From an uncultured Alphaproteobacteria bacterium (GTDB lineage Bacteria; Pseudomonadota; Alphaproteobacteria; Thalassobaculales; Thalassobaculaceae): a stretch of DNA of 64,000 bases. The notes under the pieces were generated by a model. It saw only the letters and a list, made by a program, of their open reading frames with translations. It was not told the DNA's origin and searched no databases. Numbering within the stretch: the stretch's first letter is position 1; every line of letters begins with the position of its first letter. Made by a program: the position numbers and the translations under genes. The stretch is taken from the NCBI GenBank assembly GCA_937776645.1, contig CALMRI010000016.1:1-64000 (forward strand). Reading direction: 5' to 3'. Below are positions 1 to 8,084 of the stretch, in pieces.

Positions 1-1
1 G

Positions 2-214
2 GAGAGCAATCCAAACTTGGTGCGCACCATGTCGGTGAAACCGCCGACCGGTTCGGGGCAGGTGCGGATGATCCGCGTTGGTGACGCCGTAGATTTTCAA
101 CCCTGCGGCGGGACCCATCTCAAAACCACCGGAGAGATCGGTAAGATCGCGGTCGGTAAGATCGAAAACAAGGGTAAGAAAAACCGCCGGATCAACGTCT
201 CGTTAGTCGAATAG
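2..214 (+). CDS. alaX: AlaX-type alanyl-tRNA editing hydrolase, 3' end
   Basis: The gene enters from the left edge (the frame is open from base 2) and ends at a TAG at 212-214. The visible ~70 residues carry the zinc-binding CxxxH motif of the tRNA_SAD editing domain as CGGTHL, followed by the usual basic tail (KIENKGKKNRRI). In full-length alanyl-tRNA synthetase this domain is followed by DHHA1. Here the protein stops about 30 residues later, as in free-standing AlaX proteins, which hydrolyse Ser- or Gly-tRNA(Ala) in the cytoplasm. The metal-binding partner motif HxxxH would lie upstream, outside the window. IS copy 1 begins 58 bp after the stop, but the visible coding end looks intact. Confidence 0.8.
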   Translation, partial: ESNPNLVRTMSVKPPTGSGQVRMIRVGDAVDFQPCGGTHLKTTGEIGKIAVGKIENKGKKNRRINVSLVE

Positions 215-287
215 GCCACGGCTAAAAGGCCTCCGACTTCGGCATTCCTACAATCAAAAGACATGATCCATGTGTAAAGCCCCCGTT

Positions 288-1085
288 CTATGTACCACTT
301 TCTGATAGGGTCTCGGGCATCGGTGGACGCATGTTCAGAGCCTGATGCGGGCGGATGTGATTGTACTGTTTCAGCCAAGTTTCGATGACGATTTGAGCCT
401 GTCTGATTGATGTGAACCACTCTGCATTGAGAACCTCCCTGCGCAGAGTGCCGTTGAAGCGTTCGTTGTATCCGTTCTCCCAGGGGCTCCCCGGATAGAT
501 ACGGATGGGCTTGATCCCAACCTTGGTAAGCCAGGTCTGAAAGTTCTCTGCGATGAACTCAGGACCATTGTCTGATCTGATGAACTCTGGTCTGCCGTGT
601 TTCAAGAAGAGCGGATAGAGGGCTTCCAGAACCTCGGCATTGCCCATTCGAGTCCTCACGGCCACGCACAGAGCTTCGCGGGTGTATTCATCCAGCACGG
701 TCAACATTTTATAGGGCCGGCCGTTGGCCAGCTTGTCATGGACGAAATCTATGCTCCAGATATGGTTCCGATATTTGGGGCGCAGCCGGATGATAGAGCT
801 GTCCTTGTGATAGAGGCGCTTCCGCTTCCTGTGACGTTGCGGTATCTGGAGACCCTCTTCCCTCCACAGCCGCTCTACCTTCTTGTGATTGACTTGCCAG
901 CCTTCAATGCGGAGTAACGCGGCAATCTTCCTGTAACCATAGCGGCCATACTGCTTTGCCAATCTGATCAAAGCCAGCCGAAGGCTGTCATCATTTTCAG
1001 GGGATGCCTCATAGCGCTGTGTGGACCGTGCCACGCCGATCGTTTTGCAAGCCCGCCGCTCGGATGATCCGAGTTTCTGACGCAC
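288..1085 (-). CDS. IS3-family transposase OrfB (DDE integrase), copy 1
   Basis: This 265-residue rve-type integrase catalyses strand transfer of the element. It has the HTH_21-like region (YGRYGYRKIAALLR) and then the DDE core: first Asp in WSIDFVHDKL, second Asp in FIRSDNGPEF, Glu in NGYNERFNGTLR. The C-terminus has the usual YNHIRPHQAL motif. The frame stays open upstream of the GTG at 1085 and overlaps the end of OrfA in the -1 frame. This fits production as an OrfAB fusion by -1 frameshifting, as known for IS3 elements. The exact slip site was not pinned. The protein is identical to that of copy 2, and no lesion is seen. Confidence 0.92.
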   Translation of the reverse strand: MRQKLGSSERRACKTIGVARSTQRYEASPENDDSLRLALIRLAKQYGRYGYRKIAALLRIEGWQVNHKKVERLWREEGLQIPQRHRKRKRLYHKDSSIIRLRPKYRNHIWSIDFVHDKLANGRPYKMLTVLDEYTREALCVAVRTRMGNAEVLEALYPLFLKHGRPEFIRSDNGPEFIAENFQTWLTKVGIKPIRIYPGSPWENGYNERFNGTLRREVLNAEWFTSIRQAQIVIETWLKQYNHIRPHQALNMRPPMPETLSESGT

Positions 1086-1117
1086 ATGGATTAGGGCCTG
1101 ACGCAGATCGGCAATCG

Positions 1118-1405
1118 TCAGACCTTCGGCTTTAGATAATCGAGGCTCTCCCGCAGGATCAGCTTATCCAGCTCAAGGTCCGCAACAATTCTCTTGAGGC
1201 GGGAGTTCTCCTTCTCAAGGCCCTTGAGCTCCTGAAGCTGGGACTTGCCCATCCCACCGTACCTCTTGCGCCAATTATAGTATGTTGCATCGCTGATGCC
1301 TGCTGATCGGCAAGCCATCTCTACACTGCTACCAGACGCCAGACTGAGCTCTATCTGACGCAGCAGGTTCAATACATCTTCATCGCAATATCGCTTCCTT
1401 GCCAT
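1118..1405 (-). CDS. IS3-family transposase OrfA, copy 1
   Basis: This 95-residue protein has an N-terminal helix-turn-helix (SGSSVEMACRSAGISDATYYNWR) followed by a leucine-zipper-like coil (LQELKGLEKENSRLKRIVADLELDKLIL), the standard DNA-binding half of an IS3 transposase. Residue 7 is Cys (codon TGC), whereas copy 2 has Ser. This is the only coding difference I found between the copies. It ends at a TGA (1120-1118), where the OrfB frame is already open. Confidence 0.92.
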   Translation of the reverse strand: MARKRYCDEDVLNLLRQIELSLASGSSVEMACRSAGISDATYYNWRKRYGGMGKSQLQELKGLEKENSRLKRIVADLELDKLILRESLDYLKPKV

Positions 1406-1471
1406 CCAAATACCTCCACACCTTCGTAAAATATCACGAATTACGTGGCACAGTTATAGGGGGGCAGGACA

Positions 1472-1730
1472 AGTCATCCGCCTCGTAGTCCAGGGTATTT
1501 GTCGCTGACAAGATCGGGTTGATATAGGCGTCCAAAACCGGTTCGATATCCATTGCGTCGCCGGCGTGGTTGAGCTTTTGGCCATGGCCCATGAACAACC
1601 CTGCGGTTTCGAGGACGCCGTGGATTACCCGGGTGCCTGACCCGCCGGTGGCGCCGATCACCACGGGCGCGTGGTCCGTTCGGGAGATACGGCGGGCGGC
1701 GAGCGCGTGCTGGATGGGTGTCAGGAACAT
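1472..1730 (-). pseudogene. Sulfotransferase-family gene, 5' fragment cut by IS copy 1
   Basis: Reading on the minus strand from the ATG at 1730, the protein runs for about 86 residues and then passes into IS copy 1 at 1471. The N-terminal part has a P-loop-like VVIGATGGSGTRVIHGVL, similar to the PAPS-binding 5'-PSB loop of sulfotransferases, followed by GLFMGHGQKLN. The remaining two-thirds, including the 3'-PB motif, is missing, and it is not found on the other side of the IS (214-272). The IS is therefore not a simple insertion here. Its proximity to pseB/pseC remnants fits a surface-glycan or flagellin modification locus. The family assignment rests only on this fragment. Confidence 0.55.
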
Positions 1731-1899
1731 CGGTTGTTCAGTTCACGCGAAAAAAGCTGCATTTGACCGTACTACGGATTACTACTGTTCAGGGATCGTC
1801 GCGCCAACACCAAATTCGACCTTCACCCTGTTGGCTCGGTCCGCTATAACGCAGTACAGAACCCAATTGCTGGCATTCTCACCGTTTTGGAATTCTCCG

Positions 1900-2196
1900 A
1901 TGGGAACTTATCTCGACGACCTTTGGAACGACCTTGAGCAGACCTGGGATCTGGCCATGGCGGTCAATGATCTTGCCGAGGAAGAGCGCTCGGATGTGTC
2001 CAAGTCGTGGGAAGGTCATTTCAAGGCCTCGGAATTGGTCGATGTCAGTCGCACTGAGACTGAAAGCCAGGGGACGACCCCGCCGGTCAAGGTGTTCTGC
2101 ACGAATATTTATGGGTTGCAATACAACGGCGAGACCAAATATTGGATCCCGTTCCGCCACGGCGATATCGATCTGGCGAAGTTCACCGAGGATTGA
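1900..2196 (+). CDS. Hypothetical protein (98 aa)
   Basis: This short acidic protein starts MGTYLDDLWNDLEQTWDLA and ends GDIDLAKFTED. I do not recognise a family. The frame is open further upstream to about 1570, but that part is antisense to the sulfotransferase fragment and reads as noise, so I start at the ATG at 1900. There is no strong Shine-Dalgarno. Amino-acid composition and codon use look like real coding sequence. It sits between remnants, so it may be a surviving cargo gene of the degraded locus. Confidence 0.45.
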   Translation: MGTYLDDLWNDLEQTWDLAMAVNDLAEEERSDVSKSWEGHFKASELVDVSRTETESQGTTPPVKVFCTNIYGLQYNGETKYWIPFRHGDIDLAKFTED

Positions 2197-2352
2197 TCTC
2201 CTCGGGCGTTGCATTGCGCAGCGAAGAACACAATATATTGTGGCGTGTAAATGATGCGGTGCCATATCGATTGGTCGACGGGGCTATGCCAACCTACAGG
2301 CTCGCATGTTGCACAGACCGCGTGCAATGTAAAATGGCGACGGGTGCCGTCG

Positions 2353-2820
2353 ATGTCCAAGCAAGGGCCGGTTACCGTCAATAAGCTTCTCAAGACATGC
2401 TATTCGGCATTTTTCGTGGCCGACGTGTTCAGCTTTGCGGTCAATCTGTTGATGTTGACGATGTTGGTTTTCATGTTCCAGGTATTCGACCGGGGCATGG
2501 CCAGCGGCAGCATGTCGTCCTTGTTCTTGCTGCTTTTGATGGTGGGTATAGCGCTGGCGGTTCAAGCCGCGTTGGACTCGGTGCGGGCATTTTCCTTCGC
2601 GCGCATCAGTGGTTGGATGGATCGCCGGGCCCGCCCCATTCTGCTCTCTTCGATCATCGGTGACGCGCTGGACCGCGAAAGCCTAGCTCAGCAACCGGAG
2701 CTGAATTTAATTCAAGGCATGCCAGTGACCGCGGTGATCAGCGCCGGAGATCAGACTTTGTTGGAATATATCCTGGCGCCAATCTCTCGTAGCCTTGAGC
2801 AAGCATTTAAAGAGAATTGA
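2353..2820 (+). pseudogene. Type I secretion remnant: ABC-transporter N-terminus fused in frame to HlyD-family C-terminus
   Basis: The ATG is at 2353. About the first 110 residues match the start of PrtD/HlyB-type export ABC proteins: two hydrophobic helices around AVNLLMLTMLVFMFQVFDR and SLFLLLLMVGIALAVQAAL, then the RISGWMDRRARP region. No ATP-binding cassette follows (no Walker A, signature or Walker B). The last ~35 residues (GMPVTAVISAGDQTLLEYIL, ending PISRSLEQAFKEN) look instead like the C-terminus of a HlyD/PrtE membrane-fusion adaptor. Since prtD normally precedes prtE, one in-frame deletion would create this chimera. It cannot work as a transporter. The next gene starts 8 bp later. 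The adaptor match is by eye. Confidence 0.6.
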
Positions 2821-2827
2821 GGCCGAC

Positions 2828-3889
2828 GTGACGAAAACTTTCCTCCCCTATGGCCGGCAGTTCATCGACGAGGATGACATCGCGGCGGTGACCGATGTGT
2901 TGCGTGGAGACTGGTTGACGACCGGGCCCACGGTCGAGGCTTTCGAGGTGGCGTTCGCGGCGAAGATTGGGGCCAAGCACGCTGTCGCATGTTCAAGCGG
3001 GACGGCCGGGCTGCATTTGCTGGCCCTTGCCGCCGGCCTTGGCCCGGGCGATGTGGTGATCGTCCCGACGGTCACGTTCCTCGCCACGGCCAGCGCCGCG
3101 CGCTATGTTGGTGCCGAGGTGGTCTTCGCCGATGTCGATCCAGAAACCGGTCTGATGGGCGTCTCCCAATTCCTGGAGGCCGCCGCCCGCGCGCCAGCCG
3201 GCGCTGTCAAGGCAGTCTTTCCAGTTCATTTAAACGGCCACAGCGTGGACATGCCGGCATTACGCCAGGTGGCTGGGGCGCTGTTCATTGCCGAGGACGC
3301 CTGCCATGCATTGGGTGGGCGGCATAAAGCACCCTCCGGCACGATGGTTCCGGTAGGTTCATGCAGCGCGAGCGACGCGGCGATGTTCTCCACCCATTCG
3401 GTCAAGGCAATCGCCACTGGCGAAGGCGGCGTTCTGGTAACCAATGACACCGGCTTTGCCGCGCGATTGGGGCGATTTCGCAACCACGGCATGGTGCGCG
3501 ACCCTGCGCTTTTCCAGCACCCCGAACTCGCTGTCGAGCCCGGTGAAGACGCCGCCGCGCCGTGGTATTACGAAATGCACGAACCCGGTTACAACTACCG
3601 GCTCAACGATCTGCAGTCCGCGCTTGGCCTTAGCCAGTTGCGCAGGCTGGACGACTTTGTTCAGCAGCGTCGACGGTTTCGCGATCGATATGATCGGCTG
3701 CTTGGCCCGCATGTGCGCCCGATCCAGGTCGCCGAGGGATGCGAGCCGGCTTGGCACCTCTCGGTGGTGCTGATTGATTTCGCCGCATTGGCAACGACGC
3801 GCTCGGCGGTGATGCGCCAACTGCGTGACCGGGGTATCGGAACCCAGGTTCACTACATCCCGGTGCATAAGCAGCCGTATTACCGCAAC
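2828..3889 (+). pseudogene. pseC: PseC-type sugar-nucleotide aminotransferase (DegT/DnrJ/EryC1), 3' end lost at IS copy 2
   Basis: This is a PLP-dependent aminotransferase of the PseC (UDP-4-keto-6-deoxy-HexNAc 4-aminotransferase) type. It starts at the GTG at 2828 (MTKTFLPYGRQFIDEDDIAA). The fold-type I landmarks are present: VACSSGTAGLHLLAL near residue 55, IAEDACHALGG with the PLP Asp, and the Schiff-base lysine K193 in FSTHSVKAIATGEGG. 354 native residues remain. The expected final ~30 are replaced by a few IS-derived codons (CKAPVLCTTF) before a stop in the element. The sugar specificity (PseC versus LegC-like) cannot be fixed from sequence. The truncation point is exactly the IS end, and the missing 3' part is not beyond the IS. 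Confidence 0.75.
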
Positions 3890-3904
3890 TGTAAAGCCCC
3901 CGTT

Positions 3905-4702
3905 CTATGTACCACTTTCTGATAGGGTCTCGGGCATCGGTGGACGCATGTTCAGAGCCTGATGCGGGCGGATGTGATTGTACTGTTTCAGCCAAGTTTC
4001 GATGACGATTTGAGCCTGTCTGATTGATGTGAACCACTCTGCATTGAGAACCTCCCTGCGCAGAGTGCCGTTGAAGCGTTCGTTGTATCCGTTCTCCCAG
4101 GGGCTCCCCGGATAGATACGGATGGGCTTGATCCCAACCTTGGTAAGCCAGGTCTGAAAGTTCTCTGCGATGAACTCAGGACCATTGTCTGATCTGATGA
4201 ACTCTGGTCTGCCGTGTTTCAAGAAGAGCGGATAGAGGGCTTCCAGAACCTCGGCATTGCCCATTCGAGTCCTCACGGCCACGCACAGAGCTTCGCGGGT
4301 GTATTCATCCAGCACGGTCAACATTTTATAGGGCCGGCCGTTGGCCAGCTTGTCATGGACGAAATCTATGCTCCAGATATGGTTCCGATATTTGGGGCGC
4401 AGCCGGATGATAGAGCTGTCCTTGTGATAGAGGCGCTTCCGCTTCCTGTGACGTTGCGGTATCTGGAGACCCTCTTCCCTCCACAGCCGCTCTACCTTCT
4501 TGTGATTGACTTGCCAGCCTTCAATGCGGAGTAACGCGGCAATCTTCCTGTAACCATAGCGGCCATACTGCTTTGCCAATCTGATCAAAGCCAGCCGAAG
4601 GCTGTCATCATTTTCAGGGGATGCCTCATAGCGCTGTGTGGACCGTGCCACGCCGATCGTTTTGCAAGCCCGCCGCTCGGATGATCCGAGTTTCTGACGC
4701 AC
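3905..4702 (-). CDS. IS3-family transposase OrfB (DDE integrase), copy 2
   Basis: This protein is identical in sequence to OrfB of copy 1 (265 residues, intact D, D and E residues in WSIDFVHD, RSDNGPEF and YNERFNG). The gene is intact, so the element could still be active if OrfAB is made by frameshifting. Its 3' end lies 15 bp from the inverted repeat that abuts pseC. Confidence 0.92.
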   Translation of the reverse strand: MRQKLGSSERRACKTIGVARSTQRYEASPENDDSLRLALIRLAKQYGRYGYRKIAALLRIEGWQVNHKKVERLWREEGLQIPQRHRKRKRLYHKDSSIIRLRPKYRNHIWSIDFVHDKLANGRPYKMLTVLDEYTREALCVAVRTRMGNAEVLEALYPLFLKHGRPEFIRSDNGPEFIAENFQTWLTKVGIKPIRIYPGSPWENGYNERFNGTLRREVLNAEWFTSIRQAQIVIETWLKQYNHIRPHQALNMRPPMPETLSESGT

Positions 4703-4734
4703 ATGGATTAGGGCCTGACGCAGATCGGCAATCG

Positions 4735-5022
4735 TCAGACCTTCGGCTTTAGATAATCGAGGCTCTCCCGCAGGATCAGCTTATCCAGCTCAAGGTCCGC
4801 AACAATTCTCTTGAGGCGGGAGTTCTCCTTCTCAAGGCCCTTGAGCTCCTGAAGCTGGGACTTGCCCATCCCACCGTACCTCTTGCGCCAATTATAGTAT
4901 GTTGCATCGCTGATGCCTGCTGATCGGCAAGCCATCTCTACACTGCTACCAGACGCCAGACTGAGCTCTATCTGACGCAGCAGGTTCAATACATCTTCAT
5001 CGGAATATCGCTTCCTTGCCAT
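4735..5022 (-). CDS. IS3-family transposase OrfA, copy 2
   Basis: This is a 95-residue HTH plus coiled-coil OrfA, the same as copy 1 except Ser instead of Cys at residue 7. It has an ATG start at 5022 and a TGA stop overlapping the -1 frame of OrfB. Confidence 0.92.
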   Translation of the reverse strand: MARKRYSDEDVLNLLRQIELSLASGSSVEMACRSAGISDATYYNWRKRYGGMGKSQLQELKGLEKENSRLKRIVADLELDKLILRESLDYLKPKV

Positions 5023-5088
5023 CCAAATACCTCCACACCTTCGTAAAATATCACGAATTACGTGGCACAGTTATAGGGGGGCAGGACA

Positions 5089-5881
5089 GGATGGCGAGCG
5101 CCTTGAGATGGCGATGCGTGGCGTTGACTATGTGGTGCACGCCGCTGCGATGAAGCATGTGGCGACGGCCGAATACAATCCGTTCGAATGTGTGAAGACA
5201 AATATCTATGGCGCCGAGAACGTGGTCATGGGGGCAATCCGAAGCGGGGTGAAGAAGGTGATCGCGCTGTCGACCGACAAGGCAACCAATCCGATTAATC
5301 TCTATGGCGCCACTAAACTGGCCTCCGACAAGATCTTCGTCTCTGGCAACAATCTATCCGGCGTCAGCGGCTGTAATTTTTCGGTCGTACGCTATGGCAA
5401 TGTGATTGGCTCCAGTGGCAGCGTGATCCCGTTTTTCCAAAAGCTTATTAACGACGGCGCCACCGAATTACCAATTACCAACGAACGGATGACCCGGTTT
5501 TGGATCACCTTGGAGCAGGGCGTCGCCTTCGTGCTGTCCTGTCTGGAGATGATGCAGGGTGGTGAAATTTTCGTACCGAAAATCACCTCGATGCGGGTCA
5601 CCGATCTGGCGCTAAGTATGGCTCCCGATTTGCCGCACAAACACGTCGGTATCCGTGCAGGCGAGAAGTTGCACGAAGTGATGATCTCGGAAGACGACGC
5701 CCGCAGCACCGTCGAACTCGCTGATCGCTATGCTATCCTGGCGCCGTTTCTCGAGGCCCGATACGAAGCCTACGTCAAAATGGGCGCCAGTCCGATAGTC
5801 GGGGATTTCCGCTATGCCAGCGACACGAATACCGACTGGCTTGAGGCCGAAGAATTGCGGCGGGTGATCGCCGATCTTTAG
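5089..5881 (+). pseudogene. pseB: PseB-type UDP-GlcNAc 4,6-dehydratase/5-epimerase, N-terminus lost at IS copy 2
   Basis: Reading starts directly at the IS boundary (DGERLEMAMRGVDYVVHAAA...) and continues to a TAG at 5879-5881, giving 263 residues. This is the FlaA1/PseB short-chain dehydrogenase family, which makes the first intermediate of pseudaminic acid. The STDKA and YGATK catalytic segments (ALSTDKATNPINLYGATK) and the GEKLHEVM region are present. The N-terminal ~70 residues, including the NAD-binding GxxGxxG, are missing, so the enzyme should be dead. The first internal ATG (5108) would make only a fragment. The usual order is pseB-pseC; here pseC lies upstream and both are cut at the same IS. 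Confidence 0.8.
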
Positions 5882-6314
5882 GCCGGGTTAGATCGGATCC
5901 GGTATTATTTTAACAAAAATTCCAATTTTGCCTTCGCCGTCGCGTGCGGGCGAATAGTCCGGTTTAAATGGGCCTAGTGGTCTCCTCGAGACGGATAGGA
6001 ACCATCCGGCTCGGTTAGGGGATTAATCGTCGATCCCACTGGAAGCGTGTTATTCCGACCAAAACGAGCTCGACTATGGCGCGAGTGGCCGATAATGGCG
6101 TCATGTAGCTCCTATTCCTCACCATCGATTACATTGAACGTGCTCAGGCGTGGGGCAGCCATTCGCTAGGACGGCGGGTGAGATTTCTCTGGCCTTTCGC
6201 CAGGGCGGGACGGAGGTCGGCTTGGTGTCAACATCGGCGCTCGTCTAAAGCCACTGCGTTTTATCCCGCCAGCTTACCACGGCTTGGCCAAATCCGACGG
6301 CCGGCCAGAAAGGG
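5882..6314. other. Gene-free stretch between pseB remnant and soeC
   Basis: I see no convincing gene in these ~430 bp. The only local structure noted is a small hairpin near 6192-6206 (CTGGC/GCCAG with a GAAAG loop as read on the minus strand) lying downstream of soeC. It has no good U-tract, so I do not call it a terminator. Confidence 0.4.
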
Positions 6315-7268
6315 TCAGGCGGCTTCGGCGCCGTAATAAAGCGTCACCACGTGCTTTGCCTCTGCGAAGAACAGCCAGCGTTCAACGACGGTCCCAATAC
6401 CACCGGAGATCAGTGCCGCCAGGGTCAGGACGATCGATCCGCTTTGCCCCTCGATCATCGAACCGCCAAGTGCTAGGAGAACAGGTAGGGCGAAAAGCGT
6501 GGTCAAGGCGATCTGTCTTAACTTGGTCGAGTGCTTACGGGCGATCCGAAAGCCCATCTCGCGCATCACGAAATTCTCCGAGGTGTTGGGCGCGTCAAGC
6601 AACCGGACCTTTTCGGTCCCGCCGCCCAGACCCGTTGCGGTGCCGGAGGTCGAGGTGGCCGGGTTTTCGTCGAGGCTACGCCAATAGGTCAATTTCATTA
6701 TGCCGGTGAGTACCGCGAGCGCCAGGACGACCCAGTTAAACTCCTGCGTGTAAACGTCGAACACCGCCGACATGAACGCCATCAACAGCGCGCCACCCAA
6801 CAACCCTATCAGGATATACACCGGCACCACCCGTCCATCGTGCCACTGCCGGATGGTTTTCAGAGACGCATAGATCTTGCCGGTGCAGTAGACGGTGACC
6901 AGCGCCATGACCGCAGCGAGCAAGCCCCATGCCTTCCAGTTAAATTCTAGTGTTCCCGGGAACGCCCATCCTAAAAAGAACAAGCCGGCCGGAATGTAGG
7001 TGAGGATCGCGAACAACGCCTCACGAGACAGCCAGGACGTGCGCCATTGCGAGACGGCGCGCCAGGCGCGTTCCGGGTGCCCGAGATGCGCCGTGGAGCA
7101 AAGCAGGCCGCCGGTGATCAACGTCAGCGCCAACGCCGTCGCGCAAAGCCCCATGGCGCTATCCTCGGGAAGCAGGTCGAGGGCGGCAAAGACCGCAAGC
7201 AGCGCTAGAAGACCGTAGCCCGCTCCCGAGGCGGTGGTGAAGATAATGACTGATAGTGCCGGATGCAT
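6315..7268 (-). CDS. soeC: SoeC/DmsC-type quinol-interacting membrane anchor subunit
   Basis: This 317-residue polytopic membrane protein of the DmsC family has about eight hydrophobic helices. It anchors a cytoplasmic or periplasmic molybdo-enzyme and exchanges electrons with quinone. The N-terminus MHPALSVIIFTTASGAGYGLL, followed by CSTAHLGHPERAWRA, is typical. It starts 11 bp after the stop of the iron-sulfur subunit gene, so the operon order is A-B-C on the minus strand. It is fully intact, in contrast to the A and B genes. I prefer SoeC (sulfite:quinone oxidoreductase) to DmsC because the A subunit lacks a Tat signal and the locus has sulfite-handling neighbours. This is an inference. 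Confidence 0.8.
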   Translation of the reverse strand: MHPALSVIIFTTASGAGYGLLALLAVFAALDLLPEDSAMGLCATALALTLITGGLLCSTAHLGHPERAWRAVSQWRTSWLSREALFAILTYIPAGLFFLGWAFPGTLEFNWKAWGLLAAVMALVTVYCTGKIYASLKTIRQWHDGRVVPVYILIGLLGGALLMAFMSAVFDVYTQEFNWVVLALAVLTGIMKLTYWRSLDENPATSTSGTATGLGGGTEKVRLLDAPNTSENFVMREMGFRIARKHSTKLRQIALTTLFALPVLLALGGSMIEGQSGSIVLTLAALISGGIGTVVERWLFFAEAKHVVTLYYGAEAA

Positions 7269-7279
7269 CGTCCACTCCC

Positions 7280-8084
7280 TCAGCGTGATAGGACGGTATC
7301 GACCCAGCGCAACAACGCGCCGCCGGCACCTGCTGAACCAGGACTGGCCTCGCTTTGGGCTTGCGCCGCCAGCGCCGCCAATGAGGTTGGCGCCCCGCCC
7401 TCGCCGCCACGATCGCGCCGGGCACGCGGCGGCAGGTATTTGTTGGTCGGCTTGTAGCCCATCTCGGGCATCAGATCGTAACCCTCGCGTTCCTTGACCA
7501 GGATCGAAACCTCGGACGTCGGGTCGCCAAGATCGCCGAAATGGCTGGCGCTGACCGGGCAGGTCGAGACACAGGCCGGAACCCGGTCGACCTCTTCCAG
7601 GTTCTCGTTATAGATTCGGTCGACACAAAGGTGCATTTCTTCATCACCCCGATCGGATGGTCGTATTCCCGTGCGCCGTAGGGGCAGGCCCAGGAGCACA
7701 GCTTGCAGCCGATGCAGGTATCCGGGTTGACCAGCACGATGCCATCTTCCTCGCGCTTATAGGAGGCGCCGGTCGGGCAGACCGTCACGCAAGCCGGTTC
7801 CTCGCAATGCAGGCAGGAGCGCGGGAAATGCACAGTGCGGCTCTCCTCCCTCGCCAACCTCGAACGTGTGCACGCGGTTGAACCAGACGCCCCAGGCGCC
7901 GGCATCTTCGCCATCCTGGCTTTCGGTGCCGGAATAGGGGTTCCAGTCGGTCATCGGGGCGGAATGGCCGCCGGAGTTCCATTCCTTGCAATTCACCGCG
8001 CAGGCGTGACAGCCGACGCAGATATCCAGGTCGATGACCAGGCCCAGCTTGGTCGCACTTGGCGCGGCTGGGCAGACTAGTCAT
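7280..8084 (-). pseudogene. soeB: SoeB/DmsB-type 4x[4Fe-4S] subunit, three apparent frameshifts
   Basis: All four ferredoxin cysteine clusters are readable across three frames: CVGCHACAVNCKEW, CLHCEEPACVTVCPTGA, CIGCKLCSWACPYGARE, and CVDRIYN...ACVSTCPVSA. Reading frames change near 8044 (one extra C in a GGGCC run), near 7845 (in a GGAGGAGAG run) and near 7639 (one base missing in ACCTTTG). The corrected product is ~268 residues. The ATG at 8084 overlaps the TGA of the A subunit gene as ATGA, so translation is probably coupled. The conserved protein sequence between shifts argues for sequencing error or very recent inactivation. Electrons would pass from the Mo centre through these clusters to SoeC. 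Confidence 0.75.

Larger units (their letters stand above)
273..1471 (-). mobile_element. IS3-family insertion sequence, copy 1 (1,199 bp)
   Basis: The element is bounded by imperfect terminal inverted repeats. The left end starts TGTAAAGCCCCCGTTC. The right end, read inward on the minus strand, starts TGTCCTGCCCCCCTAT, so both begin TGT and share GCCCCC. It encodes the two-ORF IS3-type transposase on the minus strand. Copy 2 (3890-5088) has the same length and ends, and the only difference I found is G/C at 1386 versus 5003. No target duplication is visible: the bases outside are ATG on the left and AGT on the right. The OrfB sequence is most like the IS407/IS51 side of IS3; the subgroup is not certain. 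Confidence 0.9.
3890..5088 (-). mobile_element. IS3-family insertion sequence, copy 2 (1,199 bp)
   Basis: It has the same ends, length and gene order as copy 1, offset by 3,617 bp and in the same orientation. The left flank is the interrupted pseC (...CGCAAC) and the right flank is the truncated pseB (GGATGG...). There is no direct repeat between them. Different genes on the two sides plus the missing duplication indicate a recombination or deletion product rather than a clean insertion. Confidence 0.9.

Noticed and set aside
597-917. Plus-strand frames inside both IS copies (597-917 and 4214-4534)
   Set aside because: They are identical because the IS is duplicated, and they are antisense to OrfB; not genes.
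268-1476. Target-site duplication around IS copy 1 (and copy 2)
   Set aside because: I compared 3-5 bases on each side, including crosswise between copies (left of one with right of the other), and found no match.
1879-2265. Minus-strand 128-codon frame over the hypothetical gene at 1900-2196
   Set aside because: No start context, no family resemblance; the plus-strand frame has the better coding character.
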